Shown here piece by piece: positions 25,695-37,352 of a DNA stretch of 39,652 bases. The notes below the pieces were generated by a model. That model was not told the DNA's origin. It made no database searches and saw only the letters and a program-made list of their open reading frames with translations. The stretch covers positions 1-39,652 of the forward strand of contig JAJRYE010000137.1 in the NCBI GenBank assembly GCA_024275895.1, given 5' to 3'. Every line of letters starts with the position of its first letter. Position 1 is the first letter of the stretch. Source of the stretch: Alphaproteobacteria bacterium (GTDB lineage: Bacteria > Pseudomonadota > Alphaproteobacteria > Rhizobiales > BM303). A program made the translations under genes and the position numbers.

Positions 25695-27209
25695 TTAATG
25701 GACAGCGGCTGAGGCCACATCCGATGCAGCGGCCAGCGCCGCCTGATACGAACTGATAAGATGTTCAACCGAAACGGCGGTGACATCAAGCAGGGGTTGC
25801 GGCCAGACGCCGAACAAGATGGTGAGGAACACAAGCGGGGCCATAATGGCGATCTCGCGCCCGTTCATATCGGCGATGGCTTTGAGGTTTTCCTTCTCCA
25901 GCTTGCCGAAAATTACCCGGCGGTAGAGCCACAGGGCATAAGCCGCACTCAGGATCACGCCGGTGGTCGCAAACAGCGCCACCCAGGTATTGACCTGAAA
26001 GGCGCCAATCAGAGTGAGGAACTCGCCGACAAAACCGCTGGTGCCGGGAAGCCCGACATTGGCCAGGGTAAACAGCATGAAGGTAAAGGCGTAAACGGGC
26101 ATGCGGTGCACCAGCCCGCCATAGGCCGAGATCTGGCGCGTATGCATCCGGTCATAGATAATCCCGACACACAAGAACAGCGCGGCGGAAACGAGACCAT
26201 GAGAGATCATCTGGAAAATACCGCCCTGAATACCCTGCATGTTGAGGCTGAAAATGCCCATGGTGACAAAGCCCATATGGGCAATGGAGGAATAGGCGAT
26301 CAGTTTTTTCATATCCTCCTGCGCCAGGGCGACCAGCGAAGTGTAGATAATGGCGATCACGCTCAGTCCAAAGACGAGCGGCGCGAACATATCGGTCGCC
26401 AGCGGAAACATCGGCACCGAAAAACGCAAGAAACCATAACCGCCCATTTTCAGCAAGATGGCGGCAAGGATAACCGAACCGGCGGTGGGCGCTTCCACAT
26501 GGGCGTCGGGCAGCCAGGTATGCACCGGCCACATGGGCAATTTGACCGCGAAGGAGGCAAAAAACGCCAGCCAGGCCCAGCTTTGCAACTGCGCCGGGAA
26601 GCCATGGGTAAGCAAAACCTGAATATCGGTGGTGCCCGCATCCCAGTACATCGCCATCAGCGCGATCAGCATCAGCACCGAGCCGGCCAGCGTATAAAGG
26701 AAGAACTTGAACGCCGAATAAACCCGGTTGGCGCCGCCCCAGACGCCGATAATCAGGAACATCGGGATCAGCCCGCCTTCAAAGAAGAAATAGAACAGCA
26801 CCAGATCAAGCGAGCAAAACACCCCGATCATCAGGGTTTCGAGCACCAGAAAGGCGATCATGTAATCCTTGACGCGGATATTGATCGAGGTCCAGCTGGC
26901 CAGAATGGCGGCGGGCATCAAGAAGGTGGTCAGGATCACAAACAGCATCGAAATGCCATCCACGCCCATATGATACGACATCGCGCCGCCCAGCCATTCG
27001 CGCTTTTCGACAAACTGGAAGGCGGCGGTGGAATAGTCAAACCCGGCCCAGATGAAAAGCGACAGCAAAAAGGTTATCAGCGTTGTCCACAAGGCGACAT
27101 AGCGCGCATTGCGGTTCGCCGTCTCGTCATCCCCCCGGATGGTGAGGATAAACAGCGCGCCCAGAATGGGCAGGAAGGTGACGACGGAGAGGATCGGCCA
27201 GCTGCTCAT
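25695..27209 (-). CDS. nuoM: NADH-quinone oxidoreductase subunit M
   Basis: NuoM is an antiporter-like proton-pumping subunit in the complex I membrane arm. From the ATG at 27209 ([19 protein letters not shown]) it has 504 residues and about 14 transmembrane helices. Channel motifs are visible: [19 protein letters not shown] and [19 protein letters not shown], which carry the conserved lysines and histidines. A GTG- or TTG-type extension to 27254 overlaps nuoL and is rejected. The ATG lies one base after the nuoL stop (TGATATG), so translation is coupled. Confidence 0.97.
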   Translation of the reverse strand: MSSWPILSVVTFLPILGALFILTIRGDDETANRNARYVALWTTLITFLLSLFIWAGFDYSTAAFQFVEKREWLGGAMSYHMGVDGISMLFVILTTFLMPAAILASWTSINIRVKDYMIAFLVLETLMIGVFCSLDLVLFYFFFEGGLIPMFLIIGVWGGANRVYSAFKFFLYTLAGSVLMLIALMAMYWDAGTTDIQVLLTHGFPAQLQSWAWLAFFASFAVKLPMWPVHTWLPDAHVEAPTAGSVILAAILLKMGGYGFLRFSVPMFPLATDMFAPLVFGLSVIAIIYTSLVALAQEDMKKLIAYSSIAHMGFVTMGIFSLNMQGIQGGIFQMISHGLVSAALFLCVGIIYDRMHTRQISAYGGLVHRMPVYAFTFMLFTLANVGLPGTSGFVGEFLTLIGAFQVNTWVALFATTGVILSAAYALWLYRRVIFGKLEKENLKAIADMNGREIAIMAPLVFLTILFGVWPQPLLDVTAVSVEHLISSYQAALAAASDVASAAVH

Positions 27210-27210
27210 A

Positions 27211-29139
27211 TCAAATCCCGTTAAAGAGGAAGAAGGTGATAAGGAAAGCCACACCGATCAGCATGGCGAAGGCATAGTGATAGAGAAGACCCGACTGCAT
27301 CTTGACGGCGCGGCCGGTAATGGCGATCACCCTTGCGGCAATGCCGTCGGGACCATAGCCGTCAATGAGTTTGCCATCGCCGGTTTTCCATAAAAACCGC
27401 CCGATGCGGAAAGCCGGTTTTACGAAAATGGCGTCATAAAGCTCATCGAAATACCATTTGTTGAGCAGAAACTGATACAGCCCCGGCATGCTCACAGCGA
27501 GTTTGACCGGCAAGTCCGGCTTGGCAAGATAGAACAGCCAGGCAAGGGCAAAACCGCCGACCATCATTACGAAGGGTGAGGCTTTTACCCAATAGGGAAC
27601 GTGGTGAATGTCTTCCAGGATAGTATTTTCCTTGGCCAGACGAATGGCCTCGGCCCAGAAATGCTCACTCCCGCCGCCGATAAAGTAGCCCGAGAACAAG
27701 AAGCCGGCCCCCAGCGCGCCCAGCGCCAGCACCCCCAGCGGCGCCAGCATTACCAGCGGCGATTCGTGGATATGGGAGAGCACTTTATCCGAAGCGCGCG
27801 TTTTGCCGTGAAAGGTCATGAACATCAGCCGCCAAGAGTAAAACGAGGTCATGGCGGCCGCCGCTACGGTAAGAATAAAGGCGTACATGCCGATATTCGA
27901 GTTCGAGGCAAAGGTCGCCTCAATGATGGCGTCCTTGGAGAAATACCCGGCGGTGAGCGGGAAGCCGGTCAGCGCCAGGGTGCCGATCAGCATCAATACC
28001 CAGGTATATTTGAGATACTTCACCAGCCCACCCATCTTGCGCATATCCTGCTCGTCGGAACACGCATGAATGACCGAACCCGAGCCCAGGAACAACAGTG
28101 CCTTGAAGAAGGCATGGGTGAAGAGGTGGAAAATGGCCGCACCATAAGCGCCAACGCCGGCGGCCACAAACATATAGCCAAGCTGCGAGCAGGTCGAATA
28201 GGCAATCACCCGCTTGATATCGTTTTGCACCAGCCCGACGGTGGCGGCGAAAAAGGCGGTTGTCGCGCCGATCAGCGTCACGAAAAAGCGCGCATCGGCC
28301 GAAAGCTCGAACATCGGCGAGACACGCACCACCAGAAACACCCCGGCGGTTACCATGGTCGCGGCATGGATCAGGGCTGAAACCGGCGTCGGGCCCTCCA
28401 TGGCGTCCGGCAGCCAGGTATGGAGCAGGAACTGGGCCGATTTGCCCATCGCGCCAAAGAACAGCAGCACGCAAATGGTGGTGATAAGGTCGAACTGAAA
28501 GCCCAGAAAGGCAACCGTCTCGCCCGATTTTGCCGCTGCGGCGGCGAATACCGTATCGTAATCCAGCGAGCCGAAAACGGCAAAGATCATGAATATGCCG
28601 AGCGCAAGGCCAAAATCGCCCACCCGGTTGACCACAAAAGCCTTGATTGCGGCGGCATTGGCCGAGGGCTTTTTGTACCAGAACCCGATCAGCAGGTAAG
28701 AGGCCAGCCCGACGCCTTCCCAGCCAAAGAACAATTGCAGGAAATTGTCCGAGGTCACCAGCATCAGCATGGCGAAGGTGAAAAGCGAAAGATAGGCAAA
28801 GAACCGCTGTCGGTGCGGGTCATTATGCATATAGCCGATGGAATAGACATGCACGAGACCCGAGATGGTGTTCACCACCACCAGCATGACGGCGGTGAGG
28901 GTGTCGATGCGCAGGGCCCAGTCAATGCTCAGGCTCCCTGACGTGATCCACGACATAACCTCAACCTTGAGTGTTGCGCCGCCGACCCCGATCTGGAAAA
29001 ACGCCACCCAGGACAGCAGCGCCCCGAACAGCACAAAGCCACTGGTAATGATTTCAGACGTCCTGACGCCGATAATGCGACCGAAAAACCCGGCAAGTAT
29101 GGCGCCCAGCAGGGGCAGGAAAACGATGAGTGTGTACAT
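27211..29139 (-). CDS. nuoL: NADH-quinone oxidoreductase subunit L
   Basis: NuoL is the distal antiporter-like subunit and includes the long lateral helix along the membrane arm. The 642-residue protein has the family motifs [48 protein letters not shown] (given here only as a region near residues 230-262) and [20 protein letters not shown]. The C-terminal third holds the lateral helix and a final anchor helix ([19 protein letters not shown]). The length is normal. It starts nine bases after the nuoK stop. Confidence 0.97.
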   Translation of the reverse strand: MYTLIVFLPLLGAILAGFFGRIIGVRTSEIITSGFVLFGALLSWVAFFQIGVGGATLKVEVMSWITSGSLSIDWALRIDTLTAVMLVVVNTISGLVHVYSIGYMHNDPHRQRFFAYLSLFTFAMLMLVTSDNFLQLFFGWEGVGLASYLLIGFWYKKPSANAAAIKAFVVNRVGDFGLALGIFMIFAVFGSLDYDTVFAAAAAKSGETVAFLGFQFDLITTICVLLFFGAMGKSAQFLLHTWLPDAMEGPTPVSALIHAATMVTAGVFLVVRVSPMFELSADARFFVTLIGATTAFFAATVGLVQNDIKRVIAYSTCSQLGYMFVAAGVGAYGAAIFHLFTHAFFKALLFLGSGSVIHACSDEQDMRKMGGLVKYLKYTWVLMLIGTLALTGFPLTAGYFSKDAIIEATFASNSNIGMYAFILTVAAAAMTSFYSWRLMFMTFHGKTRASDKVLSHIHESPLVMLAPLGVLALGALGAGFLFSGYFIGGGSEHFWAEAIRLAKENTILEDIHHVPYWVKASPFVMMVGGFALAWLFYLAKPDLPVKLAVSMPGLYQFLLNKWYFDELYDAIFVKPAFRIGRFLWKTGDGKLIDGYGPDGIAARVIAITGRAVKMQSGLLYHYAFAMLIGVAFLITFFLFNGI

Positions 29140-29148
29140 ATCTGTTCC

Positions 29149-29457
29149 CTATCCCTTTAATATATCAATATCGTCAATGGCGATGGAGCCGCGCTTGCGG
29201 AAGAACACCACCAGTATGGCGAGGCCGATCGCCGCTTCAGCCGCTGCGACAGTAAGAACCAGCATGGCAAAAACCTGCCCCGTCAGATCATTTAACTGAG
29301 CGGAAAACGCTACCAGATTGATATTCACCGCCAGCAGCATCAACTCGACCGACATCAGCATGATGATAATATTCTTGCGGTTCAGGAATATTCCGAACAT
29401 GCCGATCGTAAAGACAATGGCGGCAAGGGTGAGGTAATGTTCAAGTCCGATAACCAT
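29149..29457 (-). CDS. nuoK: NADH-quinone oxidoreductase subunit K
   Basis: NuoK, the bacterial ND4L, is a 102-residue protein with three transmembrane helices. It has the conserved buried acidic residues in [19 protein letters not shown] and in [15 protein letters not shown], which form part of the proton path between the quinone site and the antiporter subunits. The start ATG is two bases past the nuoJ stop. There is no sign of truncation. Confidence 0.97.
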   Translation of the reverse strand: MVIGLEHYLTLAAIVFTIGMFGIFLNRKNIIIMLMSVELMLLAVNINLVAFSAQLNDLTGQVFAMLVLTVAAAEAAIGLAILVVFFRKRGSIAIDDIDILKG

Positions 29458-29459
29458 GT

Positions 29460-30065
29460 CTATATCCCCTGCCCCGGTTTGACATCCTTGAGCTCCGCCG
29501 CCTGATCGCGGCGGCGGGCGATCTGGTCGGGGATGTTCTGGCGCTTGACATCCTTGCGATGTTGCAGGGTCAGCACGATCGCGCCCACCATGGCCACCAG
29601 AAGGATCATGCCGGCCGCCTGGAAAAAATACACATACTGGGTATAAAGAATCCGTCCCAGCGCCACGGTATTGGAGACATCCGCCGGCGCCGGCGCCCTG
29701 GCATTGCCCGCCGCTTCAGGCGATATCACCCAGCCGCCAAGAACGATAAACAACTCCAGCAGCACGACAACGCCGACCGCGCCGCCGACAATCATATATT
29801 GCTTTATGCCGCGCCTCAGGCCCGCCACATCGATATCCAGCATCATAACCACAAACAGGAACAACACCGCCACCGCACCGACATAGACAATCAGCAGCAG
29901 CATGCCCAACAGCTCGGCCCCCATCATGACGAAAAGCGCCGCGGCGTTGAAAAAACACAGGATCAGGAACAGCACCGAATGCACCGGATTGCGCGATACA
30001 ATCACCACAAGGGCCGAGATCACGAGAATCGTGGCGAAGAGATAGAAAAAAGCACCGGCTATCAT
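29460..30065 (-). CDS. nuoJ: NADH-quinone oxidoreductase subunit J
   Basis: NuoJ (ND6) has 201 residues with five predicted helices, including the glycine-rich third helix region [22 protein letters not shown], which contains the pi-bulge helix that couples quinone reduction to pumping. A hydrophilic C-terminal tail of about 35 residues ([20 protein letters not shown]) faces the cytoplasm, as in other alphaproteobacterial NuoJ proteins. It lies 29 bases after nuoI. Confidence 0.96.
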   Translation of the reverse strand: MIAGAFFYLFATILVISALVVIVSRNPVHSVLFLILCFFNAAALFVMMGAELLGMLLLIVYVGAVAVLFLFVVMMLDIDVAGLRRGIKQYMIVGGAVGVVVLLELFIVLGGWVISPEAAGNARAPAPADVSNTVALGRILYTQYVYFFQAAGMILLVAMVGAIVLTLQHRKDVKRQNIPDQIARRRDQAAELKDVKPGQGI

Positions 30066-30094
30066 TTTATTTCATTTCCATCCTGTAAGCTTTT

Positions 30095-30601
30095 TCAGCG
30101 GTAAGGCGCATCCATTGCAATGTTTCTGGCAATCTCGCGTTCCCAGCGGTCTCCGTTCGTCAGAAGCCGGGCCTTGTCATAAAACAGCTCTTCGCGGGTC
30201 TCCATTGCAAATTCAAAATTGGGGCCAAGCACAATCGCCTCCACCGGACACGCCTCCTGGCAATAGCCGCAATAGATGCATTTTGTCATATCGATATCAT
30301 AGCGGATCGTGCGCCGCGTATTGTCGCTCTGGCGCAGCCCGGCTTCAATGGTGATCGCCAGCGCCGGGCACACCGCCTCGCATAATTTGCACGCAATGCA
30401 GCGCTCCTCGCCATTGGGATAGCGCCTGAGCGCATGTTCGCCGCGAAAGCGCGGACTGAGCGGGCCTTTTTCAAAAGGATAGTTGATCGTCGGCTTGGGC
30501 TTGAAGAAATAACGCATTGCCAGGAAGAATGCCGAGACGAAATCCTTCAGCAGCATGGCATTCGCGATCTGAGCCGCCCGTGATGCAACAGACTGTTTCA
30601 T
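30095..30601 (-). CDS. nuoI: NADH-quinone oxidoreductase subunit I
   Basis: NuoI carries iron-sulfur clusters N6a and N6b in the peripheral arm, on the electron path to N2. From the ATG at 30601 it has 168 residues with two 4Fe-4S motifs: C68, C71, C74 with C78, and C108, C111, C114 with C118. A GGAGAAGGG ribosome site lies immediately upstream of this ATG. That site is itself overlapped by an alternative ATG at 30613, which shares bases with the nuoH stop (TAATG) and would add four residues. The N-terminal amphipathic helix [20 protein letters not shown] contacts the membrane. Confidence 0.96.
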   Translation of the reverse strand: MKQSVASRAAQIANAMLLKDFVSAFFLAMRYFFKPKPTINYPFEKGPLSPRFRGEHALRRYPNGEERCIACKLCEAVCPALAITIEAGLRQSDNTRRTIRYDIDMTKCIYCGYCQEACPVEAIVLGPNFEFAMETREELFYDKARLLTNGDRWEREIARNIAMDAPYR

Positions 30602-30612
30602 TCCCTTCTCCA

Positions 30613-31635
30613 TTACGGCGCCCACCCGAATCCGACCAGAACCCCGGCGACGATGACAACCATGGCCAGCGAGATAGGCAGGAATACCTTCCACCCCAGA
30701 CGCATGAGCTGGTCATAGCGGTAGCGCGGCACAAAGGCCTTGACCATGGCGAACATGAAAAATACGGCGCAGAATTTGAGCAAAAACCAGAACACGCCGG
30801 GAAGCCAGTTAAAGGGCGCGATGTCCAGCGGTGGCAGCCAGCCGCCAAGGAACAAAATCGTTGTCATGGCGCTCATTAGCAAGATGGCGACATATTCGCC
30901 CAGCATGAACAGCAGATAAGGCGTTGAGCCATATTCGGTCATGAACCCGGCCACTAGTTCCGATTCGGCTTCGGGCAGATCAAAGGGCGGCCGGTTGGTT
31001 TCGGCCAGCCCGGAGATAAAGAACATCACGAACATCGGGAACAGTGGCAGCCAGTACCAGCCCAGAAGGCCGTAGGAGCTTTTTTGCGCCAGAACGATCT
31101 CGGTCAGATTGAGCGAGCCGGCGCAGAGCAGCACCGTCACGATAATAAAGCCGATGGAAACCTCGTAAGACACCATTTGCGCCGCCGAACGCAACGCGCC
31201 CAGAAAAGCGTATTTGTTGTTCGAGGCCCAACCGCCCAGAATAATGCCGTAAACCTCCAGCGAGGAAATGGCGAAAATATACAAAATCCCCACATTGAGA
31301 TTGGCCACCGCCCAGCCTTCCGCCGCCGGAATCACTGCCCATGACGACATGGCCAGCACAGCCGTAACCATCGGTGCCAGAATATAGATTCCCTTATTGG
31401 AGCCAGCCGGGATCACGACTTCCTTGAAGACGAATTTGAGCATATCGGCAAAGGACTGGAACACCCCCCACGGCCCCACCACGTTGGGCCCGCGCCTGAG
31501 CTGCACCGCTGCCCAGATTTTCCGGTCGGCGTAAAGCAGGAAGGCGAGCAAAACGAGCAGCACCACCAGCACCGCGAGCGAGTGGATCGCGATCAGAAGC
31601 GGTGGCCATATCCATGTCCAGAAGAATTCAAGCAT
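30613..31635 (-). CDS. nuoH: NADH-quinone oxidoreductase subunit H
   Basis: NuoH (ND1) forms much of the quinone chamber at the arm junction. The start at 31635 gives 340 residues and about eight helices, with the conserved loops [20 protein letters not shown] and [20 protein letters not shown] that line the quinone tunnel. A longer frame to 31899 runs inside nuoG and is rejected. The ATG overlaps the nuoG stop by eight bases, so the subunits are translationally coupled. Confidence 0.97.
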   Translation of the reverse strand: MLEFFWTWIWPPLLIAIHSLAVLVVLLVLLAFLLYADRKIWAAVQLRRGPNVVGPWGVFQSFADMLKFVFKEVVIPAGSNKGIYILAPMVTAVLAMSSWAVIPAAEGWAVANLNVGILYIFAISSLEVYGIILGGWASNNKYAFLGALRSAAQMVSYEVSIGFIIVTVLLCAGSLNLTEIVLAQKSSYGLLGWYWLPLFPMFVMFFISGLAETNRPPFDLPEAESELVAGFMTEYGSTPYLLFMLGEYVAILLMSAMTTILFLGGWLPPLDIAPFNWLPGVFWFLLKFCAVFFMFAMVKAFVPRYRYDQLMRLGWKVFLPISLAMVVIVAGVLVGFGWAP

Positions 31636-33691
31636 CGGTTCCCGTTGCCTCCTCTTCGCGTTCATGTAACGCCTTGCACTTGGCCATGACAGCCGAAGCC
31701 CGAATGATGGGATTGCCCATATAATGATCCGCCGCCCCGGAGCGGAAAGGATCTGAAGCCACGGTCCCGCCCTTGCCTGCAAGCGCCTTGAGCGCCGCGC
31801 TGTCGGCAAAGGCAATCTCGTCAACCTGCTCAAGATGCGGAACCGCATCGCTGATCCTGTCGCGCAACTCTTCGGGCGTGTCAAAGGGCAGCTTTGCATC
31901 CATGAGCCCGGACAGCGCCCGCAAAATGCGCCAGTCTTCCCGCGCCTCGCCTGGCGGCATCACCGCCCGCGCGCCAAGCTGCACCCGGCCTTCGGTATTG
32001 ACGTAAGTCCCGTCTTTTTCGGTATAGGCGCTGCCGGGTAAAATCACATCGGCGCGGTGCGCTCCTGCATCGCCGTGGCTGCCTTGATAAATCACGAAAG
32101 CATCGCCCAGCGCCTTCATGTCAATCTCGTCCGCGCCCAGCAGGTAAAGCACCTCAAGCGCGCCCGAACCCGCCGCCTTGATCATGTCCGCAACAGTGCC
32201 CCCGCCCGTGCCCGGCACAAAGCCGACATCAAGCCCGCCGACTCGCGAAGCCGCCTCATGCAGCACACAAAAACCGTTCCAGTCAGCGCTCACAGCGCCA
32301 ATGGCATCCGCCAGTCTGGCGGCCTGAGACAAAATGGCCGCACCGTCGGGCCGGGCAATCGCACCTTGTCCCACAATGACCATCGGTCTTTGCGCGCCGT
32401 CAAAGGCTTCATGACCGGCAACAATCGTTTTCAGGCTTTCCGGTCCGGCCCCCAGATAATTATAATCATAGGTCAGATCGGCCCGCTCGCCGATCACGCT
32501 GATTTTGAAACCGCCCGCAAGCCAGCGTTTCCTTATCCGCGCATTGAGTACCGGCGCTTCAAGGCGCGGATTGGCCCCGATAATGATGAGCGCATCGGCC
32601 GCTTCAATCCCAGCAATGGAGGCGTTGAACAAATAAGAGGCCCGCCCGAGGGCCGGGTCCAGCGCCGCGCCGTTCTGGCGGCAATCAAGATTTGTCACCC
32701 CCAGTTCTTCCAGCAGTGATTTGAGCGCGAACATCTCCTCGACGGCGCAAAGATCGCCTGCGATCGCGCCGATTTTCTCCGCTGCCGTGGATTTGAGCTT
32801 CGCCGCCACCGCCGCGAGCGCCTCGTCCCAGCTTGTCTCAACCAGTTTGCCGCCCTTTCGCATATAGGGCCGGTCGAGACGGCGCGATTTGAGCCCGTCC
32901 CAGATAAACCGGCTGCGGTCGGCCAGCCATTCCTCGTTCACATCATCATGGTTGCGCGGCAAGATGCGCATTACCGAAGCGCCGCGGCTGTCAATGCGGA
33001 TATTCGAGCCCACCGCGTCCATGACATCAATGCCCTGCGTCTTGCGCAGCTCCCATGGCCGGGCCGAAAAGGCGTAGGGCCGTGAAGTGAGCGCCCCGAC
33101 CGGGCAAAGATCAATCACATTGCCCGAAAGCTCCGATGTCACGGCGGCTTGCAAATAGGTGATTATCTCCGTGGCCCCGCCGCGGCCAATCGCGCCGATT
33201 TCTTCGGTGCCGGCAATCTCGGCGATAAAGCGCACACAGCGGGTGCAATGGATGCAGCGGTTCATCATGGTCTTGATGAGCGGCCCCATATATTTGGGCT
33301 CAAAAGCGTGTTTGTCCTCGCTAAAGCGCCCCTCGCCCAGCCCGTAGGCCATGGCCTCGTCCTGCAGATCACACTCGCCGCCCTGATCGCAGATCGGGCA
33401 ATCCAGCGGATGATTGACAAGCTGGAATTCCATTACATTCTGCCGCGCCGCGCGCACTTTTTCCGAGCGCGTACGCACCACCATGCCCTCGCCCGCCGGC
33501 ATGGCGCAGCTGGCCGCCAGTTTGGGCATTTTTTCGATCTCGACCAGACACATGCGGCAATTGCCCGCTATCGAGAGGCGTTCGTGATAGCAAAAGCGCG
33601 GGATTTCCACCCCGGCTTCCTCACAGGCCTGAAGAACGGTCATGCCGCTTTCAATCTCGACCTCAATGCCGTCAATGGTCAGCTTCGGCAT
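31628..33691 (-). CDS. nuoG: NADH-quinone oxidoreductase subunit G
   Basis: NuoG is the large 687-residue iron-sulfur subunit of the NADH arm. The N-terminal ferredoxin domain binds a 2Fe-2S cluster ([15 protein letters not shown] ... CAMP). The His-Cys motif [18 protein letters not shown] holds cluster N5, and [13 protein letters not shown] with [13 protein letters not shown] holds N4. The rest is a molybdopterin-oxidoreductase-like fold that does not bind molybdenum in this family. The extra N7 cluster motif of E. coli NuoG is not apparent. A 69-base gap with no gene separates it from nuoF. Confidence 0.97.
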   Translation of the reverse strand: MPKLTIDGIEVEIESGMTVLQACEEAGVEIPRFCYHERLSIAGNCRMCLVEIEKMPKLAASCAMPAGEGMVVRTRSEKVRAARQNVMEFQLVNHPLDCPICDQGGECDLQDEAMAYGLGEGRFSEDKHAFEPKYMGPLIKTMMNRCIHCTRCVRFIAEIAGTEEIGAIGRGGATEIITYLQAAVTSELSGNVIDLCPVGALTSRPYAFSARPWELRKTQGIDVMDAVGSNIRIDSRGASVMRILPRNHDDVNEEWLADRSRFIWDGLKSRRLDRPYMRKGGKLVETSWDEALAAVAAKLKSTAAEKIGAIAGDLCAVEEMFALKSLLEELGVTNLDCRQNGAALDPALGRASYLFNASIAGIEAADALIIIGANPRLEAPVLNARIRKRWLAGGFKISVIGERADLTYDYNYLGAGPESLKTIVAGHEAFDGAQRPMVIVGQGAIARPDGAAILSQAARLADAIGAVSADWNGFCVLHEAASRVGGLDVGFVPGTGGGTVADMIKAAGSGALEVLYLLGADEIDMKALGDAFVIYQGSHGDAGAHRADVILPGSAYTEKDGTYVNTEGRVQLGARAVMPPGEAREDWRILRALSGLMDAKLPFDTPEELRDRISDAVPHLEQVDEIAFADSAALKALAGKGGTVASDPFRSGAADHYMGNPIIRASAVMAKCKALHEREEEATGTDA

Positions 33692-33760
33692 GATCTGGCT
33701 CCAACCTCACAAAATGTCCTGTCATTCCGGCTTTTCTTTCCGTCAATCCGGGCATGCCCC

Positions 33761-35065
33761 TCACTCCGCTGCAACCGGCTTGCTCGCCGGATTGCTGGTA
33801 TATTCATCAATGCGCTCTTCAATCACATGCCGGAAATGGCGCACCAGCCCCTGTATCGGCCAGGCGGCGGCATCGCCGAGGGCGCAGATGGTGTGGCCCT
33901 CGACATGTTTGGTCACGTCCAGAAGCATATCAATCTCGCTCTTGTGCGCCTGGCCCGTGACCATGCGCTGCATCACCCGGTTCATCCAGCCGGTACCCTC
34001 GCGGCACGGAGTGCACTGGCCGCAGCTTTCATGTTCATAAAAGGCCGAGAGCCGGGCTATGACGCGCACGATATCGGTGGATTTGTCCATCACGATCACC
34101 GCCGCCGTGCCAAGGCCCGACTTGACTTCAAGCAAACCGTCAAAATCCATCTTGAGCGGGCTGCACTGATCCGCCGGAACACAAGGCACCGAGGAGCCGC
34201 CGGGGATAACGGCGAGCAGATTGTCCCAGCCGCCGCGCACGCCGCCGCAATGCGTCTCGATCAGCTCACGCAGATCAATGCCCATTTCCTCTTCAACCAC
34301 GCAAGGAGCATTCACATGGCCCGATATGGCGAAAATCTTGGTGCCGGTATTATTGGACCGCCCGAGCCCGGCAAACCAGCCCGCGCCGCGGCGCAAAATC
34401 TCGCCCGTGACCGCAATGCTCTCGACATTATTGACCGTGCTGGGGCAACCATAAAGACCGCAATTGGCCGGGAATGGCGGTTTGAGGCGCGGCATGCCCT
34501 TTTTGCCTTCAAGGCTTTCAATCAGCGCCGTTTCCTCGCCGCAGATATAGGCCCCGGCGCCGTGATGCACATAGCAGTCAAAATCCCAGCCCGAACCGCA
34601 GGCATTCCTGCCGATCAACCCGGCCTCATAAGCCTCTTCAATCGCCGCCTCCAGATGAAGCCGCTCCTGAATGAACTCGCCGCGGATATAGATATAGGCG
34701 GTGCGGGCATGCATGGCGTAAGCGGCCAGCAAGGAGCCCTCGATCAACCGGTGCGGGTCGTGGCGGATAATTTCACGGTCCTTGCAGGTCCCCGGCTCAC
34801 CCTCATCGGCATTGACAATGAGATAATTGGGCCGCCCGTCCGCATCCGGGTCCTTGGGCATGAACGACCATTTCAGACCTGTCGGGAATCCGGCCCCGCC
34901 ACGCCCGCGCAGGCCAGAGGCTTTCATTTCATCGATAATGCCGTCCGGATCGCGGCTCAGCAACGCTTTGGTATTGTCCCACACGCCGCGCTTTAATGCG
35001 CCTTTCAGGCCCCAGTCATGAAAGCCGTAAAGATTGGTGAAAATGCGGTCCTGATCAGCAAGCAT
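33761..35065 (-). CDS. nuoF: NADH-quinone oxidoreductase subunit F
   Basis: NuoF binds NADH and FMN and takes the first electrons into complex I. The 434-residue protein has the glycine-rich NADH site [14 protein letters not shown] (53-66), the FMN-binding region [19 protein letters not shown], and the N3 4Fe-4S ligands C348, C351, C354 (CGQCTPC) with C394. GGAGG lies six bases before the ATG at 35065, so this start is preferred over the GTG at 35068; both overlap the nuoE stop. The short C-terminal end ([10 protein letters not shown]) is normal for the group. The 69-base gap to nuoG holds a GTCATTCCGGC edge resembling a decayed palindrome and nothing else clear. Confidence 0.97.
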   Translation of the reverse strand: MLADQDRIFTNLYGFHDWGLKGALKRGVWDNTKALLSRDPDGIIDEMKASGLRGRGGAGFPTGLKWSFMPKDPDADGRPNYLIVNADEGEPGTCKDREIIRHDPHRLIEGSLLAAYAMHARTAYIYIRGEFIQERLHLEAAIEEAYEAGLIGRNACGSGWDFDCYVHHGAGAYICGEETALIESLEGKKGMPRLKPPFPANCGLYGCPSTVNNVESIAVTGEILRRGAGWFAGLGRSNNTGTKIFAISGHVNAPCVVEEEMGIDLRELIETHCGGVRGGWDNLLAVIPGGSSVPCVPADQCSPLKMDFDGLLEVKSGLGTAAVIVMDKSTDIVRVIARLSAFYEHESCGQCTPCREGTGWMNRVMQRMVTGQAHKSEIDMLLDVTKHVEGHTICALGDAAAWPIQGLVRHFRHVIEERIDEYTSNPASKPVAAE

Positions 35066-36168
35066 CACGCGCCTCCCTTTTTACTGGAAGGAACATCGCC
35101 CTTGTCCACCCGCTTGGAAAACGCGGTTTCTTCCCCGCTTGCCAGCAATCTGGCCTGTGAGACCCAGTCATCGCGTTCAATACGGCCCTTGAATTTCAGA
35201 CGGCTGTCAACCCAGGCGATATTTTCGCGGTTCCAGTCGGCAATCTGGTCGAAGTGATAAAAACCCAGCTCGTGCAAAACGCCTTCCAGCTTGGGGCCAA
35301 CGCCCTTGATGCGCTTGAGATCATCTCCCTTGCCGCCGCGCGGCGCGGTGAGCAATTCGGGCTCGGCATGATCATCTTCGATCAGTTCCGGCTCGTCACG
35401 TGTATCTTCGATCAGTTCCGGCTCGTCACGTGTATCTTCGATCAGTTCCGGCTCGTCATGGCTGTCCTCGACAAGCTCCGGTTCCTCATGCGCATCCGCC
35501 AGCAGGGCCGGTTCCGCCGCCTTCTCGTCCGCTTCGGCTTTGGGCGAATATGTCTTCCACGCCTCAAAGATCGCCTGCCTGTCAAGCAACGAGGTGGCGC
35601 CACCTTCGGGCTCGGATGAAAAGCGTCCGTTTTGCGGCCCCGGTTTCACCGCCTCGCCATTGCGCAATCTGGCAATAATCTCCGCCAGTTTCTCGCCGGT
35701 AAGGTCCTCGATATAATCATCGCCGATGGCCACTACCGGCGCATTGGTGCAGGCACCGGCGCATTCCACCTCGGTCCAGCTCATATCCAGATCGTCATTC
35801 ACCGTATCGCGCGGACCAATCTTGTCCTCGCAGGTCTTCATCAACGCATCCGCGCCGCGCAGCAGGCAGGAGATATTGCCGCACACCTGGACAAAATGTT
35901 TGCCCACCGGTTTGAGGTTGTACATGGTGTAGAAGGTCGCCACTTCGAGCACCCGTATCGGCTTCATATCGAGCATTTCCGCCACATGACGGATGGCGGG
36001 CTCCGGAAGCCAGCCATGCTGCTCCTGCGCCCGCCACAACAGCGGGATTACCGCCGAAGCCTGATGGCCCCTGGGATATTTTTCAAGTTGCCCCATTGCC
36101 CATTCACGGTTTTCAGGCGTGAACGCAAAGCTTGCCGGTTGTTCGTTATGAAGGCGGCGTACACTCAC
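35065..36168 (-). CDS. nuoE: NADH-quinone oxidoreductase subunit E with acidic repeat and helix-hairpin-helix tail
   Basis: NuoE carries the 2Fe-2S cluster N1a next to NuoF. The start is a GTG at 36168 overlapping the nuoD stop (GTGA), giving [16 protein letters not shown] as in relatives. The thioredoxin-like domain (1-170) has the ligands C96, C101, C136 and C140. Beyond it comes an extension that makes the protein 367 residues, about twice the E. coli length. Residues of about 227-266 are a tandem acidic repeat (units such as [10 protein letters not shown]). Residues of about 275-340 are a helix-hairpin-helix-like module ([26 protein letters not shown]). A C-terminal module of this kind is known in alphaproteobacterial NuoE; the tandem repeat is the odd part. 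Confidence 0.95.
   Translation of the reverse strand: MSVRRLHNEQPASFAFTPENREWAMGQLEKYPRGHQASAVIPLLWRAQEQHGWLPEPAIRHVAEMLDMKPIRVLEVATFYTMYNLKPVGKHFVQVCGNISCLLRGADALMKTCEDKIGPRDTVNDDLDMSWTEVECAGACTNAPVVAIGDDYIEDLTGEKLAEIIARLRNGEAVKPGPQNGRFSSEPEGGATSLLDRQAIFEAWKTYSPKAEADEKAAEPALLADAHEEPELVEDSHDEPELIEDTRDEPELIEDTRDEPELIEDDHAEPELLTAPRGGKGDDLKRIKGVGPKLEGVLHELGFYHFDQIADWNRENIAWVDSRLKFKGRIERDDWVSQARLLASGEETAFSKRVDKGDVPSSKKGGA
35371..35490 (-). repeat. 30-bp tandem repeat in nuoE
   Basis: Four consecutive 30-base units cover 35371-35400, 35401-35430, 35431-35460 and 35461-35490. Units two and three differ by one base, unit one by three near its start, and unit four is more diverged. A partial degenerate unit lies at 35345-35370. 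Because the unit is a multiple of three, copy number can vary without frameshift, adding ten acidic residues each time. Confidence 0.9.
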
Positions 36169-37349
36169 CGGTCAATCTCCCCGAAGACAATATCCAGCGT
36201 GCCGATTACGGCGGAAACATCGGCCAGCATGTGGCCCTTGCACAAAAAGTTCATGGCTTGCAGATGGGCAAATCCGGGCGAGCGGATTTTGCAGCGGTAA
36301 GGTTTGTTCGAGCCGTCCGAGACCAGATAAACCCCGAACTCGCCCTTGGGCGCCTCAACCGCGGCGTAAACCTCGCCGGCGGGCACCTTGAAGCCTTCGG
36401 TGTGCAATTTGAAATGATGGATCAGCGCTTCCATGGAGCGTTTCATCTCCTTGCGCGAGGGCGGTGATATCTTGCGGTCAATGGAAGAGACCGCCCCCCT
36501 GGTTTCGCGCAAACGGGCAATGCACTGCTTCATGATATGGACCGACTGGTGCATCTCGTCCATGCGGCAGACGTAACGGTCATAGCAATCGCCGTTCTTG
36601 CCCACCGGTATCTTGAACTCCAGATCGGAATAGCACTCATAAGGCTGGGCGCGGCGCAAATCCCATGCCGCGCCGGAACCGCGCATCATGACGCCGGAAA
36701 ACCCGTGCGCCTGCGCCTCTTCCAGCGTGACGATGGCAATATCCACATTGCGCTGCTTGAAAATGCGGTTATCGGTCAGCAGCCCTTCCAGATCATCGAG
36801 AACCTGCGGGAAGGTCCCGCAAAATTCCTCAATGTCATTGATCAGATCATCGGGCAAATCCTGCGCCACGCCGCCGGGGCGAAAATAGGCCGCATGCAGC
36901 CGCGCGCCGCTGGCGCGTTCGTAGAACTGCATGCATTTTTCGCGCTCCTCATAGCCCCAGAGCGGCGGGGTCAGCGCACCGACATCCAGCGCCATGGAGG
37001 TAACGGTCAGCAGATGGTTTAAAATCCGCCCCATCTCGGCGTAAAGCACCCGGATGAGCTGGCCGCGGATGGGAACCTCGACTTTAAGGAGTTTCTCAAA
37101 CGCCAGCACAAAGGCATGCTCCTGATTCATCGGCGAGACATAATCCAGCCGGTCGAAATACGGGATCGCCTGCAAATAGGTCTTGTGCTCAATCAGCTTT
37201 TCGGTGCCGCGGTGCAGCAGGCCGATATGCGGATCGGCGCGCTCGACAATTTCACCGTCAAGCTCCAGAATCATGCGCAAAACCCCGTGCGCCGAGGGGT
37301 GCTGCGGCCCGAAATTGATCAGAAAATTGCGAAGATCACGCTCCGGCAT
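36165..37349 (-). CDS. nuoD: NADH-quinone oxidoreductase subunit D
   Basis: NuoD is the 49-kDa subunit that forms the quinone-reduction site with NuoB. The 394-residue protein begins with [20 protein letters not shown], which includes the quinone-contacting histidine. It then has the conserved [20 protein letters not shown], and ends with the nickel-hydrogenase-derived [19 protein letters not shown]. It is separate from nuoC, as is usual outside the gammaproteobacteria. The stop overlaps the nuoE GTG, and nuoC ends three bases before its ATG. Confidence 0.98.
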   Translation of the reverse strand: MPERDLRNFLINFGPQHPSAHGVLRMILELDGEIVERADPHIGLLHRGTEKLIEHKTYLQAIPYFDRLDYVSPMNQEHAFVLAFEKLLKVEVPIRGQLIRVLYAEMGRILNHLLTVTSMALDVGALTPPLWGYEEREKCMQFYERASGARLHAAYFRPGGVAQDLPDDLINDIEEFCGTFPQVLDDLEGLLTDNRIFKQRNVDIAIVTLEEAQAHGFSGVMMRGSGAAWDLRRAQPYECYSDLEFKIPVGKNGDCYDRYVCRMDEMHQSVHIMKQCIARLRETRGAVSSIDRKISPPSRKEMKRSMEALIHHFKLHTEGFKVPAGEVYAAVEAPKGEFGVYLVSDGSNKPYRCKIRSPGFAHLQAMNFLCKGHMLADVSAVIGTLDIVFGEIDR

Positions 37350-37352
37350 GGC

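Noticed and set aside
25761-27224. Antisense frame of 487 codons over nuoM
   Set aside because: The translation is dominated by Gln, His, Lys and Gly, which is what the complement of a membrane-protein gene gives.
33719-33760. Palindrome-like GTCATTCCGGC ... TCAATCCGGGC in the nuoG-nuoF gap
   Set aside because: It does not form a clean hairpin and does not match the repeat family in this window beyond the first bases.
33149-34996. Antisense frame of 615 codons across nuoG and nuoF
   Set aside because: It crosses two conserved genes in the opposite direction and its translation is His/Ala/Arg-rich without a domain; codon-bias artefact.
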